From: Erythrobacter fulvus
GTDB taxonomy: Bacteria > Pseudomonadota > Alphaproteobacteria > Sphingomonadales > Sphingomonadaceae
Direction of reading: 5' to 3'
Assembly: GCF_028595285.1 (NCBI RefSeq)
Contig: NZ_JAQQXQ010000001.1
Location: 270,308-334,307 of the forward strand
Length of the DNA: 64,000 bases
Below are positions 45,744-52,472 of this stretch, piece after piece (the first letter of the stretch is position 1; the number at the start of each line of letters is the position of its first letter). A model generated the notes under the pieces. The model was not told the origin of the DNA. It ran no database searches and worked only from the letters and a program-made list of their open reading frames with translations. Both the position numbers and the translations under genes were made by a program.

Positions 45744-45932
45744 ATGCCCGAAAAAAAGAAACCCCGGCAGGGTCGTGCCGAGGTCTCCTGCAATCAAGTT
45801 GGTGCCTGTTTGCAAGAGTCCCTTAGCCTTTCTGCTTATCGCGCTCAACACCTTATCGCCGAGCACGGCATTCGCCCGGACCTCGCTGTTATGGTGGCAA
45901 GCCTCGCATTCGGAGGGTATGGCCATGGCTAA
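45744..45932 (+). CDS. Small hypothetical protein
   Basis: 62 aa, starting 3 nt after the AlpA-like stop and ending 8 nt inside the next gene. Basic N-terminus (PEKKKPRQGR), then a helical middle (LSAYRAQHLIAEHGIRPDLA) and a Gly-rich end. No family recognised; the tight packing supports a real gene. Confidence 0.5.
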   Translation: MPEKKKPRQGRAEVSCNQVGACLQESLSLSAYRAQHLIAEHGIRPDLAVMVASLAFGGYGHG

Positions 45933-46236
45933 TCCCTATCCCGACGCACCCGGCGCGAAGGGGCCGGATGGCACCAGCCAAGAGGCGGCAGCTGCGATCC
46001 AACCGAGCGTGACGCGCCTTCGCCGCCTCGCCTTGCGGACGCTGGGCCAGCTGGGCGCTGCGACCGTGCTTGAAGCGGTCCCGGTCGCCGGAGTGCCGCG
46101 CGAAAGCCTCCAGCCGCGTTTCTCCGAACTCAGGGCCATGGGCCTTGTCGAAGCGACCGGCGAGCGGCGGCGCAACCCGAACGGCAAGAGCGCGGCTGTC
46201 CTGAGGCTGACGGATGAAGGGAGGGCAGCGCTATGA
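45925..46236 (+). CDS. Winged helix DNA-binding protein
   Basis: 103 aa from ATG 45925 (GGAGG at 45912-45916); ATG 45919 is also possible. The C-terminal 75 residues form a winged helix: SVTRLRRLALRTLGQLGAA, ESLQPRFSELRAMGLVEATG and a wing with basic residues before AAVLRLTDEGRAAL, like MarR-type or replication-associated wHTH proteins. It overlaps the primase-like gene by 4 bp (ATGA), suggesting a role in regulating or initiating element replication. Confidence 0.72.
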   Translation: MANPYPDAPGAKGPDGTSQEAAAAIQPSVTRLRRLALRTLGQLGAATVLEAVPVAGVPRESLQPRFSELRAMGLVEATGERRRNPNGKSAAVLRLTDEGRAAL

Positions 46237-47171
46237 GTGATCTTGTCTCCACCTTCATCGAAGCCATGCAAGCGGCTGGCATTCGCCCGCTGGAGCCTAT
46301 CGCGCACAAGCTGGCGGCGGGGCAACCTGTCCGGTTCCGTGCCGAGGGTGATAGGCCGGGGCGGCGCAACGGCTGGGCTGTGCTCCACTTGGACGGAGTG
46401 CCAGCCGGAGTCTTTCGCCATTACCGGCTGGGCATTCGATCGATCTGGCGCGCGGGGAGCGATCCTCGCGCGTTGGCACCAGCCGAGCGGCGCGCGATCA
46501 TGGCCAAGGCGAACGAAGCCGAGGCGCGGCGCAAGGCCGAGACGCGGGCGAAGCAGGATGCGGCGGCGAAGCAGGCTCAGGCGCTTTGGAAAGCGGCGAT
46601 AAGCGCGGAACCGGCCCATGGATACCTCACCGCCAAAAGCCTTGCCCCGTTCGGTATTCGGCAATCTGGCACGGCGCTGCTGGTGCCGATGTTCGATCCC
46701 GCTTTTAGGCTATGGAACCTCCAGCGCATTGCACCCGATGGCGGCAAGCGGTTCCTGTCTGGCGGGCGCATTGAGGGGCTGTTCTGGCCCCATGCGATGC
46801 ACCTCGCCGATGGCAGACCTTCGCCCGGTCCGCTGGTGATTGGCGAGGGCTTTGCAACCGTGGCGGCGATCCACGAGGCAACCGGCCATGCGGTCGCCGC
46901 CGCCATGTCCGCCCGCAACCTGGAGCCGGTCGCGCGGGCCATGCGCGGGCTGTTCCCGGCGCGGCAAATCATCATCGCGGCGGACAATGACTGTCACCTT
47001 GCCGAGAATATGGGCCTGAGACTCGCTAGGAAGGCCGCTGAGTCGATTGGCGGGCTTTTGGCTATTCCGAGACCTGAAACGTCCCGAGGTAATTCTGGGG
47101 CCGATTTTGCGGACCTCAGGCGCAATGAGGCGGCGGCGATCATCGCGGCAACCCTGAGAGGGGAGGCCTAG
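46233..47171 (+). CDS. Toprim domain protein, primase-like
   Basis: 312 aa. The N-terminal half has VRFRAEGDRPGRRNGWAVLH and a coiled, Ala/Lys-rich segment (about 88-120), then HGYLTAKSL as in plasmid/phage primase-helicase proteins. The Toprim fold follows: E205 in LVIGEGFATVAAIHEATG and D251-N-D253 in QIIIAADND. No N-terminal zinc finger is present. It probably primes or processes DNA for element replication with the helicase encoded 2 nt downstream. Confidence 0.85.
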   Translation: MSDLVSTFIEAMQAAGIRPLEPIAHKLAAGQPVRFRAEGDRPGRRNGWAVLHLDGVPAGVFRHYRLGIRSIWRAGSDPRALAPAERRAIMAKANEAEARRKAETRAKQDAAAKQAQALWKAAISAEPAHGYLTAKSLAPFGIRQSGTALLVPMFDPAFRLWNLQRIAPDGGKRFLSGGRIEGLFWPHAMHLADGRPSPGPLVIGEGFATVAAIHEATGHAVAAAMSARNLEPVARAMRGLFPARQIIIAADNDCHLAENMGLRLARKAAESIGGLLAIPRPETSRGNSGADFADLRRNEAAAIIAATLRGEA

Positions 47172-47173
47172 TC

Positions 47174-48310
47174 ATGGACGGAACAATACGCGCGCGCATG
47201 GACTTCGCGCAAATTGACCCCGGCGAGGCGAGTGAGGCCATAGCGGCGGCGGCTATCGAAACGCTCGATTGGGCGGCGCTGGCGAACGTCAAACCCGCGC
47301 CCAAGGCTTTCGTCATTCCCCTGCTGGCACCAGCCGGAGAGGTGACACTGTTCACCGGGCCGGGGAGCGCGGGCAAGTCGCTGCTGGCGCAACAGCTGGC
47401 AACCGCGCTGGCGGCTGGGGTGCCGACACTTCGTCTCGACATGGGGCAAGCCCCGGCGATCTATCTCACCTGCGAGGATGACGACGGGCAATTGCACTGG
47501 CGGCAAGCGCATATCTGCGAGGCGCTGGGCGTGCCGGTCGCCAGCCTAGCGGGCAGGCTGCACGTGGCGAGCCTGAGGGGCGCGCTCGATAACGCGCTAG
47601 GGACTGAGGGGCCGGACGGGGAGTTTACCCTGTCCCACGCCTATCATCGCCTCGCTGCCATGATCTGGCGCACCGGGGCCAAGCTGGTGGCGCTCGACAA
47701 CGTGGCGCACCTGTTCACCGGGAACGAGAACGACCGGGGCGCGGTGACGCGCTTCGTCAATGCGCTCAATCGGCTGGCAGGCGAGAGTGGGGCGGCCATC
47801 ATCCTGCTGGGCCATCCGAACAAGGCTGGGGACAGCTACTCAGGCTCCACGGCATGGCTAAACGCGGTCCGGTCGCAATTCGTGATCGAGCATGATCTGC
47901 AATCGGATATGCGGACGGTCACGGTCGGCAAGGCCAATTATTCCCGCAAGGGCGAGCAACTGCGCTTTGCTTGGGTGAATTGGGCCTTCGTGCTGGAGGA
48001 TGATCTACCGCCGGACGCGGCGCGCCAGCTGGCCGAAACCGCCAAGGCGCAAGCGGGGAATGATGCGTTCCTTAGATGCCTTGCGCTTTGCACTCAGCAA
48101 GGGCGGAACGTCTCACACAAGCCGGGAAGCAATTATGCTCCCAAGATATTCGCCGGAATGCCTGCGGCCAAGGCCATGAAGAAGCCCGAATTTGAAGCGG
48201 CAATGGAGCGGCTGCTGGGCCTCAATATCATCGAATGTGACGCGGATTTGTGGCGCGGCGATGATCGAAAGACCCGGCGTGGTATCCGGCTGGTGGAGGG
48301 CGGCGGATGA
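47174..48310 (+). CDS. RepA-like AAA/RecA-fold replicative helicase
   Basis: 378 aa. Walker A is TGPGSAGKSLLAQQLA (about 61-76), Walker B-like strands are AIYLTCEDDDGQLHWR and LVALDNVAHLFTGNENDRGA, and the later motif is GAAIILLGHPNKAGDSYSGS. This layout matches hexameric RepA (RSF1010-like) and phage/island AAA_25 ATPases. It follows the Toprim gene by 2 nt; the two make a mini replication module next to an iteron-like repeat cluster 350 bp downstream. Confidence 0.87.
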   Translation: MDGTIRARMDFAQIDPGEASEAIAAAAIETLDWAALANVKPAPKAFVIPLLAPAGEVTLFTGPGSAGKSLLAQQLATALAAGVPTLRLDMGQAPAIYLTCEDDDGQLHWRQAHICEALGVPVASLAGRLHVASLRGALDNALGTEGPDGEFTLSHAYHRLAAMIWRTGAKLVALDNVAHLFTGNENDRGAVTRFVNALNRLAGESGAAIILLGHPNKAGDSYSGSTAWLNAVRSQFVIEHDLQSDMRTVTVGKANYSRKGEQLRFAWVNWAFVLEDDLPPDAARQLAETAKAQAGNDAFLRCLALCTQQGRNVSHKPGSNYAPKIFAGMPAAKAMKKPEFEAAMERLLGLNIIECDADLWRGDDRKTRRGIRLVEGGG

Positions 48311-48357
48311 TGAAGCAGATTCAATGGAAGAGAACTTGCTGTGCAGGAGCAATTAAG

Positions 48358-48654
48358 ATGAGCCTTATCGAGCATACATTAGTCGCACTTGTGATTCTGG
48401 CACTTGTCGGATGGCTGACCAAAAACTGGTGGGCAGCTGCCGCTTTACCGTCTGGGTATTTCATCGGTCGGGAGGTGGCACAAGCTGAGTATCGTTGGAT
48501 TGAGACGTTTGGTGGTGGGCTGCGGGCAAATATGCCGTGGCACGCAGTATTCGATCTGCGTCTTTGGGAAAGCAGCGATCAGATTGCGGACTGGCTCGGA
48601 CCGGTTGCGGCATGCATCGCCGTTGCAGTTTGGGCCGACCGCTATCGCAAGTAG
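48358..48654 (+). CDS. Small phage-type membrane protein
   Basis: 98 aa from ATG 48358 (AGGAG at a good distance); an upstream ATG at 48307 overlaps the helicase stop. Hydrophobic segments are HTLVALVILALVGWLTKNWW, AAALPSGYFIGREVA and WLGPVAACIAVAVWA. The middle GREVAQAEYRWIETFGGGLR with ANMPWHAVFDLRLW resembles a conserved small membrane protein of phages and prophages. Function unknown; a holin-like role is only a guess. Confidence 0.65.
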   Translation: MSLIEHTLVALVILALVGWLTKNWWAAAALPSGYFIGREVAQAEYRWIETFGGGLRANMPWHAVFDLRLWESSDQIADWLGPVAACIAVAVWADRYRK

Positions 48655-48662
48655 GTATGCAA

Positions 48663-48784
48663 TGCGGCGACACCGAAGAGTGCGGCGACCCCCTTGCGGC
48701 GACCCCATGCGGCGAACGCGGCGACCCTTTCGCTTTTACCCTCGGCGATCTGTGCGGCGACCGTGCGGCAAAGGTGCGGCGACC
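48663..48784. repeat. Iteron-like cluster of TGCGGCGACC repeats
   Basis: Five copies of TGCGGCGAC(C/A) (48663, 48681, 48695, 48753, 48775) and four variants (48708, 48717, 48741, 48764), all in the same orientation, mostly 11-18 bp apart. They sit directly after the primase/helicase genes in a non-coding-looking gap, as origin iterons do. They could also encode a 48-aa Cys-Gly-Asp-repeat peptide from ATG 48657. Confidence 0.75.
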
Positions 48785-48852
48785 TCCCCCCTTACTAACG
48801 TAACGCGGGCGCGGCCTTGGGGGCCGCCGCGTCCCGCTAGAAAGGCTCAGAC

Positions 48853-49536
48853 ATGACGAAGGCAAAAGGCACTACCGGAGCGGCGAAGGCGAAACAGAAC
48901 GTTCTGGAGGCCGCGCCCATGGACGGCGAGAAGCGGGAGGCGACTTTAGCGCGGCTGGCGCTGGGGCCGGGGCCAAGGCACGCAACAGTCGGCAACAGCT
49001 ATGCTGCCAGCCTGTTCAGCGACAATCACCCGATGGACATTACCGCCAGCACCGGCGTTATCGGCGATGCCATGGAAAAGGCGAGACAAGGCGACAAGGC
49101 CTTTGCGAGCAACATTCTGGCCGCGCAAGCAGTGGCGCTCGATACGATGTTCACAGAACTGGCGCGCCGATCCGCCGTAAATATGGGCCAATATCTCGAT
49201 GCCAGCGAACGCTATATGCGGCTGGCGCTCAAGGCTCAGGCCAATTGCCGAGCGACACTGGAGGCGCTGGGCAAGCTGCACCAGCCGCGCGAGCAGACTG
49301 TGAAGCACGTTCACGTGAACGAAGGCGGGCAAGCGATTGTCGCCGATCAAATCAACCAGCACGCCGGGGGCAGGGAAAATGGAAAATCAAACGAACAATC
49401 CCTTGCAACCGGACCGGCTGGCGAAAGCCCCGCGATGCTTGGCGCGGACCCGCAAGGGAACGGAGTGCCAATCCCCGGCGGTGAAGGGCCGGAAGCGGTG
49501 CCGGATGCACGGTGGCACAAATCCCGGCGCGCCTAG
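48853..49536 (+). CDS. Conserved mobile-element protein of unknown function
   Basis: 227 aa. The middle (ALDTMFTELARRSAVNMGQY, LDASERYMRLALKAQANCRA, TLEALGKLHQPR) is a helical pattern common in island and prophage proteins that end in a low-complexity tail (here VHVNEGGQAIVADQINQHAG). Such genes are typically followed, as here, by a small HGG/GNRNA protein. The 3' end overlaps that gene in another frame over 158 bp. Function unknown. Confidence 0.75.
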   Translation: MTKAKGTTGAAKAKQNVLEAAPMDGEKREATLARLALGPGPRHATVGNSYAASLFSDNHPMDITASTGVIGDAMEKARQGDKAFASNILAAQAVALDTMFTELARRSAVNMGQYLDASERYMRLALKAQANCRATLEALGKLHQPREQTVKHVHVNEGGQAIVADQINQHAGGRENGKSNEQSLATGPAGESPAMLGADPQGNGVPIPGGEGPEAVPDARWHKSRRA

Positions 49537-49576
49537 GGGCAATCGCAATGCGTGGAAGCACGGCGCGCGATCTTGA
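49379..49576 (+). CDS. HGGxxPGxPxGNRNAxKHG-type small zinc-binding protein, probably C-terminally truncated
   Basis: 65 aa from ATG 49379, with AGGGA upstream. It has CLARTRKGTECQSPAV, then KRCRMHGGTNPGAPRGNRNA and WKHGARS, i.e. three Cys and a His likely to bind zinc and the signature common in prophage and island genes. It starts inside the preceding gene. Reading past the stop in another frame gives LKAVEAARILREIRMQ, similar to the usual C-terminal extension, so a frameshift near 49570 is likely. Confidence 0.75.
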   Translation: MENQTNNPLQPDRLAKAPRCLARTRKGTECQSPAVKGRKRCRMHGGTNPGAPRGNRNAWKHGARS

Positions 49577-49781
49577 AGGCTGTGGAAGCGGCCCGGATTC
49601 TCCGGGAGATTAGAATGCAGTTTCAGGCTTGAGAACTTTGCGTGCGAGTTGCCCCACGAAGGAGGCGGAAGCGTTAATGCCATAATTTGGGACGCACGAT
49701 TCTTAGATCTTGACGACAGCATCATCCTTAAGCCAATTCGCTCAAAGCGACCTGAGTAAATGTTGCTGAATTGGGGGCTCT
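49577..49781. other. Intergenic stretch with frameshifted tail and hairpin
   Basis: Contains the out-of-frame continuation of the upstream gene to about 49630, and the perfect stem CCCGGA-TTC-TCCGGG (49592-49606). The remainder is AT-richer and no gene is seen. GGGGG six bases before 49782 is the likely ribosome site of the next gene. Confidence 0.45.
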
Positions 49782-50330
49782 ATGAAGATTAAGAATGCTA
49801 TGCTCAGCGCAATGGCCCTCTATGCGGCCACGTTGTCCGCGCCAACATCCGCTGCCGTGTTGTATGAATGGTCCGGCGAGAGCACCATTGTTTTTGATGA
49901 TACAGTCCGTTTTGAGGCCTCTTTTTCATTCGAAAATGACGAGCCTATTGGAAATTTTCAGGTCCTCGATTTAAGTAAAGTGACTTGTGTTTTAAAGTTA
50001 AACGGAATCAATGTTGGTTGCTTGGAAGTGCGCATGGGCGAGGTCACCACTTTCGCTAATGGCAACGTCGTAGAAGTCGTTTCAAATTCGTTTGGGCGCG
50101 CAGGTTCAAGCTATAGTATGGGTAGTGTCTTTTCGCTTGATTCGCTCAGCATGACTGGGTCGTACGATGCGATTAGCTTCAATCCATCAAGATTGACTGT
50201 TACCAATACCAACTCGGCCCCTGCGGTGCCCGAGCCCGCAACTTGGGCTATGTTTATTCTCGGTCTTGGCTTGGTTGGTGGTGCCATGCGGCAACGAAAG
50301 GCTCTTACTGCGACGCTATCGAGCGCGTGA
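49782..50330 (+). CDS. PEPxxWA-CTERM sorting domain-containing protein
   Basis: 182 aa. A signal peptide (MALYAATLSAPTSAA) leads to a beta-rich secreted domain with two Cys (VTCVLK, VGCLEV). The C-terminal sorting signal is VPEPATWAMFILGLGLVGGA followed by the basic MRQRK, the PEPxxWA subtype of sphingomonads. Such proteins are processed by an exosortase (not in this window) and placed on the cell surface or in exopolysaccharide. Its codon and base use are AT-richer than core genes; it is cargo of the tRNA-Ser element. Confidence 0.9.
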   Translation: MKIKNAMLSAMALYAATLSAPTSAAVLYEWSGESTIVFDDTVRFEASFSFENDEPIGNFQVLDLSKVTCVLKLNGINVGCLEVRMGEVTTFANGNVVEVVSNSFGRAGSSYSMGSVFSLDSLSMTGSYDAISFNPSRLTVTNTNSAPAVPEPATWAMFILGLGLVGGAMRQRKALTATLSSA

Positions 50331-50510
50331 AGCGATCCGATATTTAAAGTTACGACCTCGCTGGAGAGATCTGGCACGGTTGTTGTTTGGAAGCGTTGAG
50401 GGCAGATGCATTTCAACGTAAAACGAACACCAGTAACAGTCCGAGATTATCTAAAGTCTGTCACAACCCAAAAAGTGCGATTTTGTAGGCCGAAGAAGCC
50501 ATGTTTCTTT

Positions 50511-50921
50511 TTAAGAGTTATAGCGGCGGTCGTGGCTAATCTCGAAAAGGGTGGAGGACTTCAGTCCTTGCCTTGCGGAACGAATAAACCCCCTCAATAT
50601 CTGTCCCTTTGACTTAGCCGGATGGCTCGTCAACCCCAGCAATTGTGATGGCGATTTGTTCATCAAACAATGCTCTGCGTGACGATAGCCGTCTGTCCAA
50701 ACCATATCTCGACGCGGAAACACCTCAGTCGCTTCTTTTTCTAGCACTTTGATGGCGGAGCCATGGACTCGCCGAGCAGCCCATTCGTAATTTTGAAGAC
50801 GTGTTTTGGAGAACGCTTTCGCGGAAAGCAGATCCCATTCCGCTTCGGGCGCCGCCTTTAGCAGAGCCAGCAATTCTGCTGCCGCTACGCGATCGACATC
50901 CCAAACATTGTCGTCACCCAT
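50511..50921 (-). CDS. Hypothetical protein (island)
   Basis: 136 aa from ATG 50921; an upstream start at 50990 is possible. The sequence is soluble and helical (VAAAELLALLKAAPEAEWDL, SKTRLQNYEWAARRVHGSAI) with a basic C-terminus. No family recognised. It lies alone on the minus strand between the PEP-CTERM gene and the right end of the element; the 180 bp between the two genes (50331-50510) shows no gene. Confidence 0.5.
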   Translation of the reverse strand: MGDDNVWDVDRVAAAELLALLKAAPEAEWDLLSAKAFSKTRLQNYEWAARRVHGSAIKVLEKEATEVFPRRDMVWTDGYRHAEHCLMNKSPSQLLGLTSHPAKSKGQILRGFIRSARQGLKSSTLFEISHDRRYNS

Positions 50922-50974
50922 AATGCCCCCGCTCTTGGTTTCGCTACCATGCTGATTGCCTGTCAGGGAAATGA

Positions 50975-51154
50975 AACTCAGATCGAACATTCGTCAAGTC
51001 TAGGCCCGAAAGCACCGACAAAGGACAAGCGATCATCGAGTGGGCCGTAAAGGCCAAGCTAAGGGCCATTGCCATGCTGCCGCTATTCGACGCGGCGTGG
51101 GCGATCGATGGAATCGAAGCGAAGATGAAGGAAGACGCGGAAAGATCTGAGTAA
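50975..51154 (+). pseudogene. Possible gene remnant near the right end of the element
   Basis: An open frame without a usable start encodes 59 residues ending IDGIEAKMKEDAERSE before TAA at 51152. The Glu/Lys-rich helical end and the lack of an N-terminus suggest the 3' end of a gene truncated by rearrangement near the right att site. Chance open frame is the alternative. Confidence 0.3.
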
Positions 51155-51236
51155 GAGCCTAGGCACAATCGGATTAGGGAACGCTTATGGGAATCGGGCC
51201 TTAGTTCAACATAAAGATCAATATTATCAGATGGTA

Positions 51237-51251
51237 TTGGCGGACAGGGTG
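51237..51251. repeat. attR: 3' end of the intact tRNA-Ser
   Basis: TTGGCGGACAGGGTG, identical to the left copy at 41055. On the minus strand it covers the CCA end, discriminator and 3' acceptor strand of the tRNA, so recombination restores an intact tRNA. Confidence 0.9.
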
Positions 51252-51327
51252 GGATTCGAACCCACGGTAGGCTTGCACCTACGGCGGTTTTCAAGACCGC
51301 TGCCTTAAACCACTCGGCCACCTGTCC
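51238..51327 (-). tRNA. tRNA-Ser (anticodon UGA)
   Basis: 90 nt including an encoded CCA. Acceptor GGACAGG pairs with CCTGTCC, G is the discriminator, the anticodon stem GCGGT/ACCGC encloses CTTGAAA (anticodon TGA), a long variable arm typical of serine tRNA follows (CGTAGGTGCAAGCCTACG-like stem), and the T loop is GTTCGAATC. The element at 41055-51251 is inserted at its 3' end. Confidence 0.97.
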
Positions 51328-51417
51328 GTACAATTTCGCCCTCTAGCGGGGTGATTTGTCCGAGTCACCATACTTCGGTTGTTGGGAATTCACCCAAGGT
51401 GTGACATCCCTAGGGAC

Positions 51418-52470
51418 ATGATTCCCCGTTTGCTTCCTGCCGCCTGCCTTGCCCTTGCCGCAGCCGTGCTGTTCGGCACCACACCGGCTCTGGCCCCAGC
51501 GACGGCACAGGCCCCTGCGCAGCCCGATCTTCCGTTCGACGCCTATCTCGAAGTGCTCAAGGCGCGGGCACGGGCCGAAGGCGTCAGCAGCGCCACCATC
51601 GATCGCATGACGGCCGGGCTCACCGCCAATGAACGGGTGATCCGGCTTGACCGAAACCAGCCCGGCAGCGCCACCGCAGCAGGCTATCCTCCGCTGGCCC
51701 CCTATATCGCCACCCATGTCAACGGCGAGAGGATCGGCAGCGGACGCCGGGTGTTTGCAGAGCACCGCGATCTGCTGGCCCGGATCGAGCGCGAAACCGG
51801 TGTGCCTGGGGGCATTATCATTGCGATCTTCGGACATGAAACCAGCTATGGCCGCATCAAGGGCGATTTCGATCTCGCCCGCAGCCTTGCCACGCTGGCC
51901 TGGGAGGGGCGTCGGCGCGAGTTGTTCGCTGGCGAGTTCGTCGCTCTGATGAAAATCGCCGACAAGGGCTATTCGCGGTCGCAGCTGGTGGGAAGCTATG
52001 CGGGGGCTTTCGGCAACCCGCAGTTCCTTCCGAGCGTCTATCTTCGCCTCGCCACCGATGGAGACGGCGACGGACGCGCCGATATCTTCACCAACCTCGC
52101 TGATACCTTCGCCTCGATCGCCAATTACTTCCGTGATGCCGGATGGCGGCCGGGTCAGCCCTGGGGCGTGCGCGCCTATGTGCCCTCTGGCTTCGACGTG
52201 GATGCCTACAGGACGCGGCTTGTCGCCCCGCTGTGCCCGCGCGTGCATGAACGCCACTCGGTCTGGAAAACCGTCGCCGAATGGCGCGCACTGGGCGTGG
52301 TGGCACAGGGCGGGCTGGCCGATGATGTCATGACGTCACTTTTTCAGCCCGATGGCCCCGGTGCGCCTGCATGGCTGCTGACCGGCAATTACCGCGCGAT
52401 CCTCGAATATAACTGCTCCAACTACTACGCTATGAGCGTGGGGCTGCTGGCTGACGAAATCGTGAACTGA
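51418..52470 (+). CDS. Lytic murein transglycosylase (MltB/SLT_2 family)
   Basis: 350 aa from ATG 51418 (AGGG upstream); a signal peptide (LLPAACLALAAAVLFG) precedes the catalytic domain. Catalytic Glu is in IIAIFGHETSYGRIKGDFDL, and the substrate groove shows AGAFGNPQFLPSVYLRLATD (AQFMPSS-like) and SIANYFRDAGWRPGQPWG. It cleaves peptidoglycan glycan strands. Adjacent to a D,D-carboxypeptidase gene, 2 nt downstream. Confidence 0.92.
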   Translation: MIPRLLPAACLALAAAVLFGTTPALAPATAQAPAQPDLPFDAYLEVLKARARAEGVSSATIDRMTAGLTANERVIRLDRNQPGSATAAGYPPLAPYIATHVNGERIGSGRRVFAEHRDLLARIERETGVPGGIIIAIFGHETSYGRIKGDFDLARSLATLAWEGRRRELFAGEFVALMKIADKGYSRSQLVGSYAGAFGNPQFLPSVYLRLATDGDGDGRADIFTNLADTFASIANYFRDAGWRPGQPWGVRAYVPSGFDVDAYRTRLVAPLCPRVHERHSVWKTVAEWRALGVVAQGGLADDVMTSLFQPDGPGAPAWLLTGNYRAILEYNCSNYYAMSVGLLADEIVN

Positions 52471-52472
52471 TC

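Larger units (their letters stand above)
41055..51251. mobile_element. Integrative element (about 10.2 kb) in tRNA-Ser(UGA)
   Basis: Bounded by the 15-bp direct repeat TTGGCGGACAGGGTG at 41055-41069 and 51237-51251. The right copy is the 3' end of an intact tRNA-Ser gene, the left copy a duplicated fragment of it. Inside are a P4-type tyrosine integrase beside the left repeat, an AlpA-like regulator, a winged-helix protein, Toprim primase-like and RepA-like helicase genes, an iteron-like repeat cluster, and cargo (two membrane proteins, SNase-Excalibur nuclease, PEP-CTERM protein). No structural phage, packaging or conjugation gene is seen. Base composition is uneven, with AT-rich patches around 43.2-43.5 and 49.7-50.5 kb. 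Confidence 0.9.

Noticed and set aside
48663-48784. CRISPR array
   Set aside because: Repeat units are only 10 bp and spacers are 1-14 bp and not unique; no cas genes in the window.
50406-50612. 68-codon open frame after the PEP-CTERM gene
   Set aside because: No ribosome site, no family features and partly antisense to the better supported gene ending at 50511.
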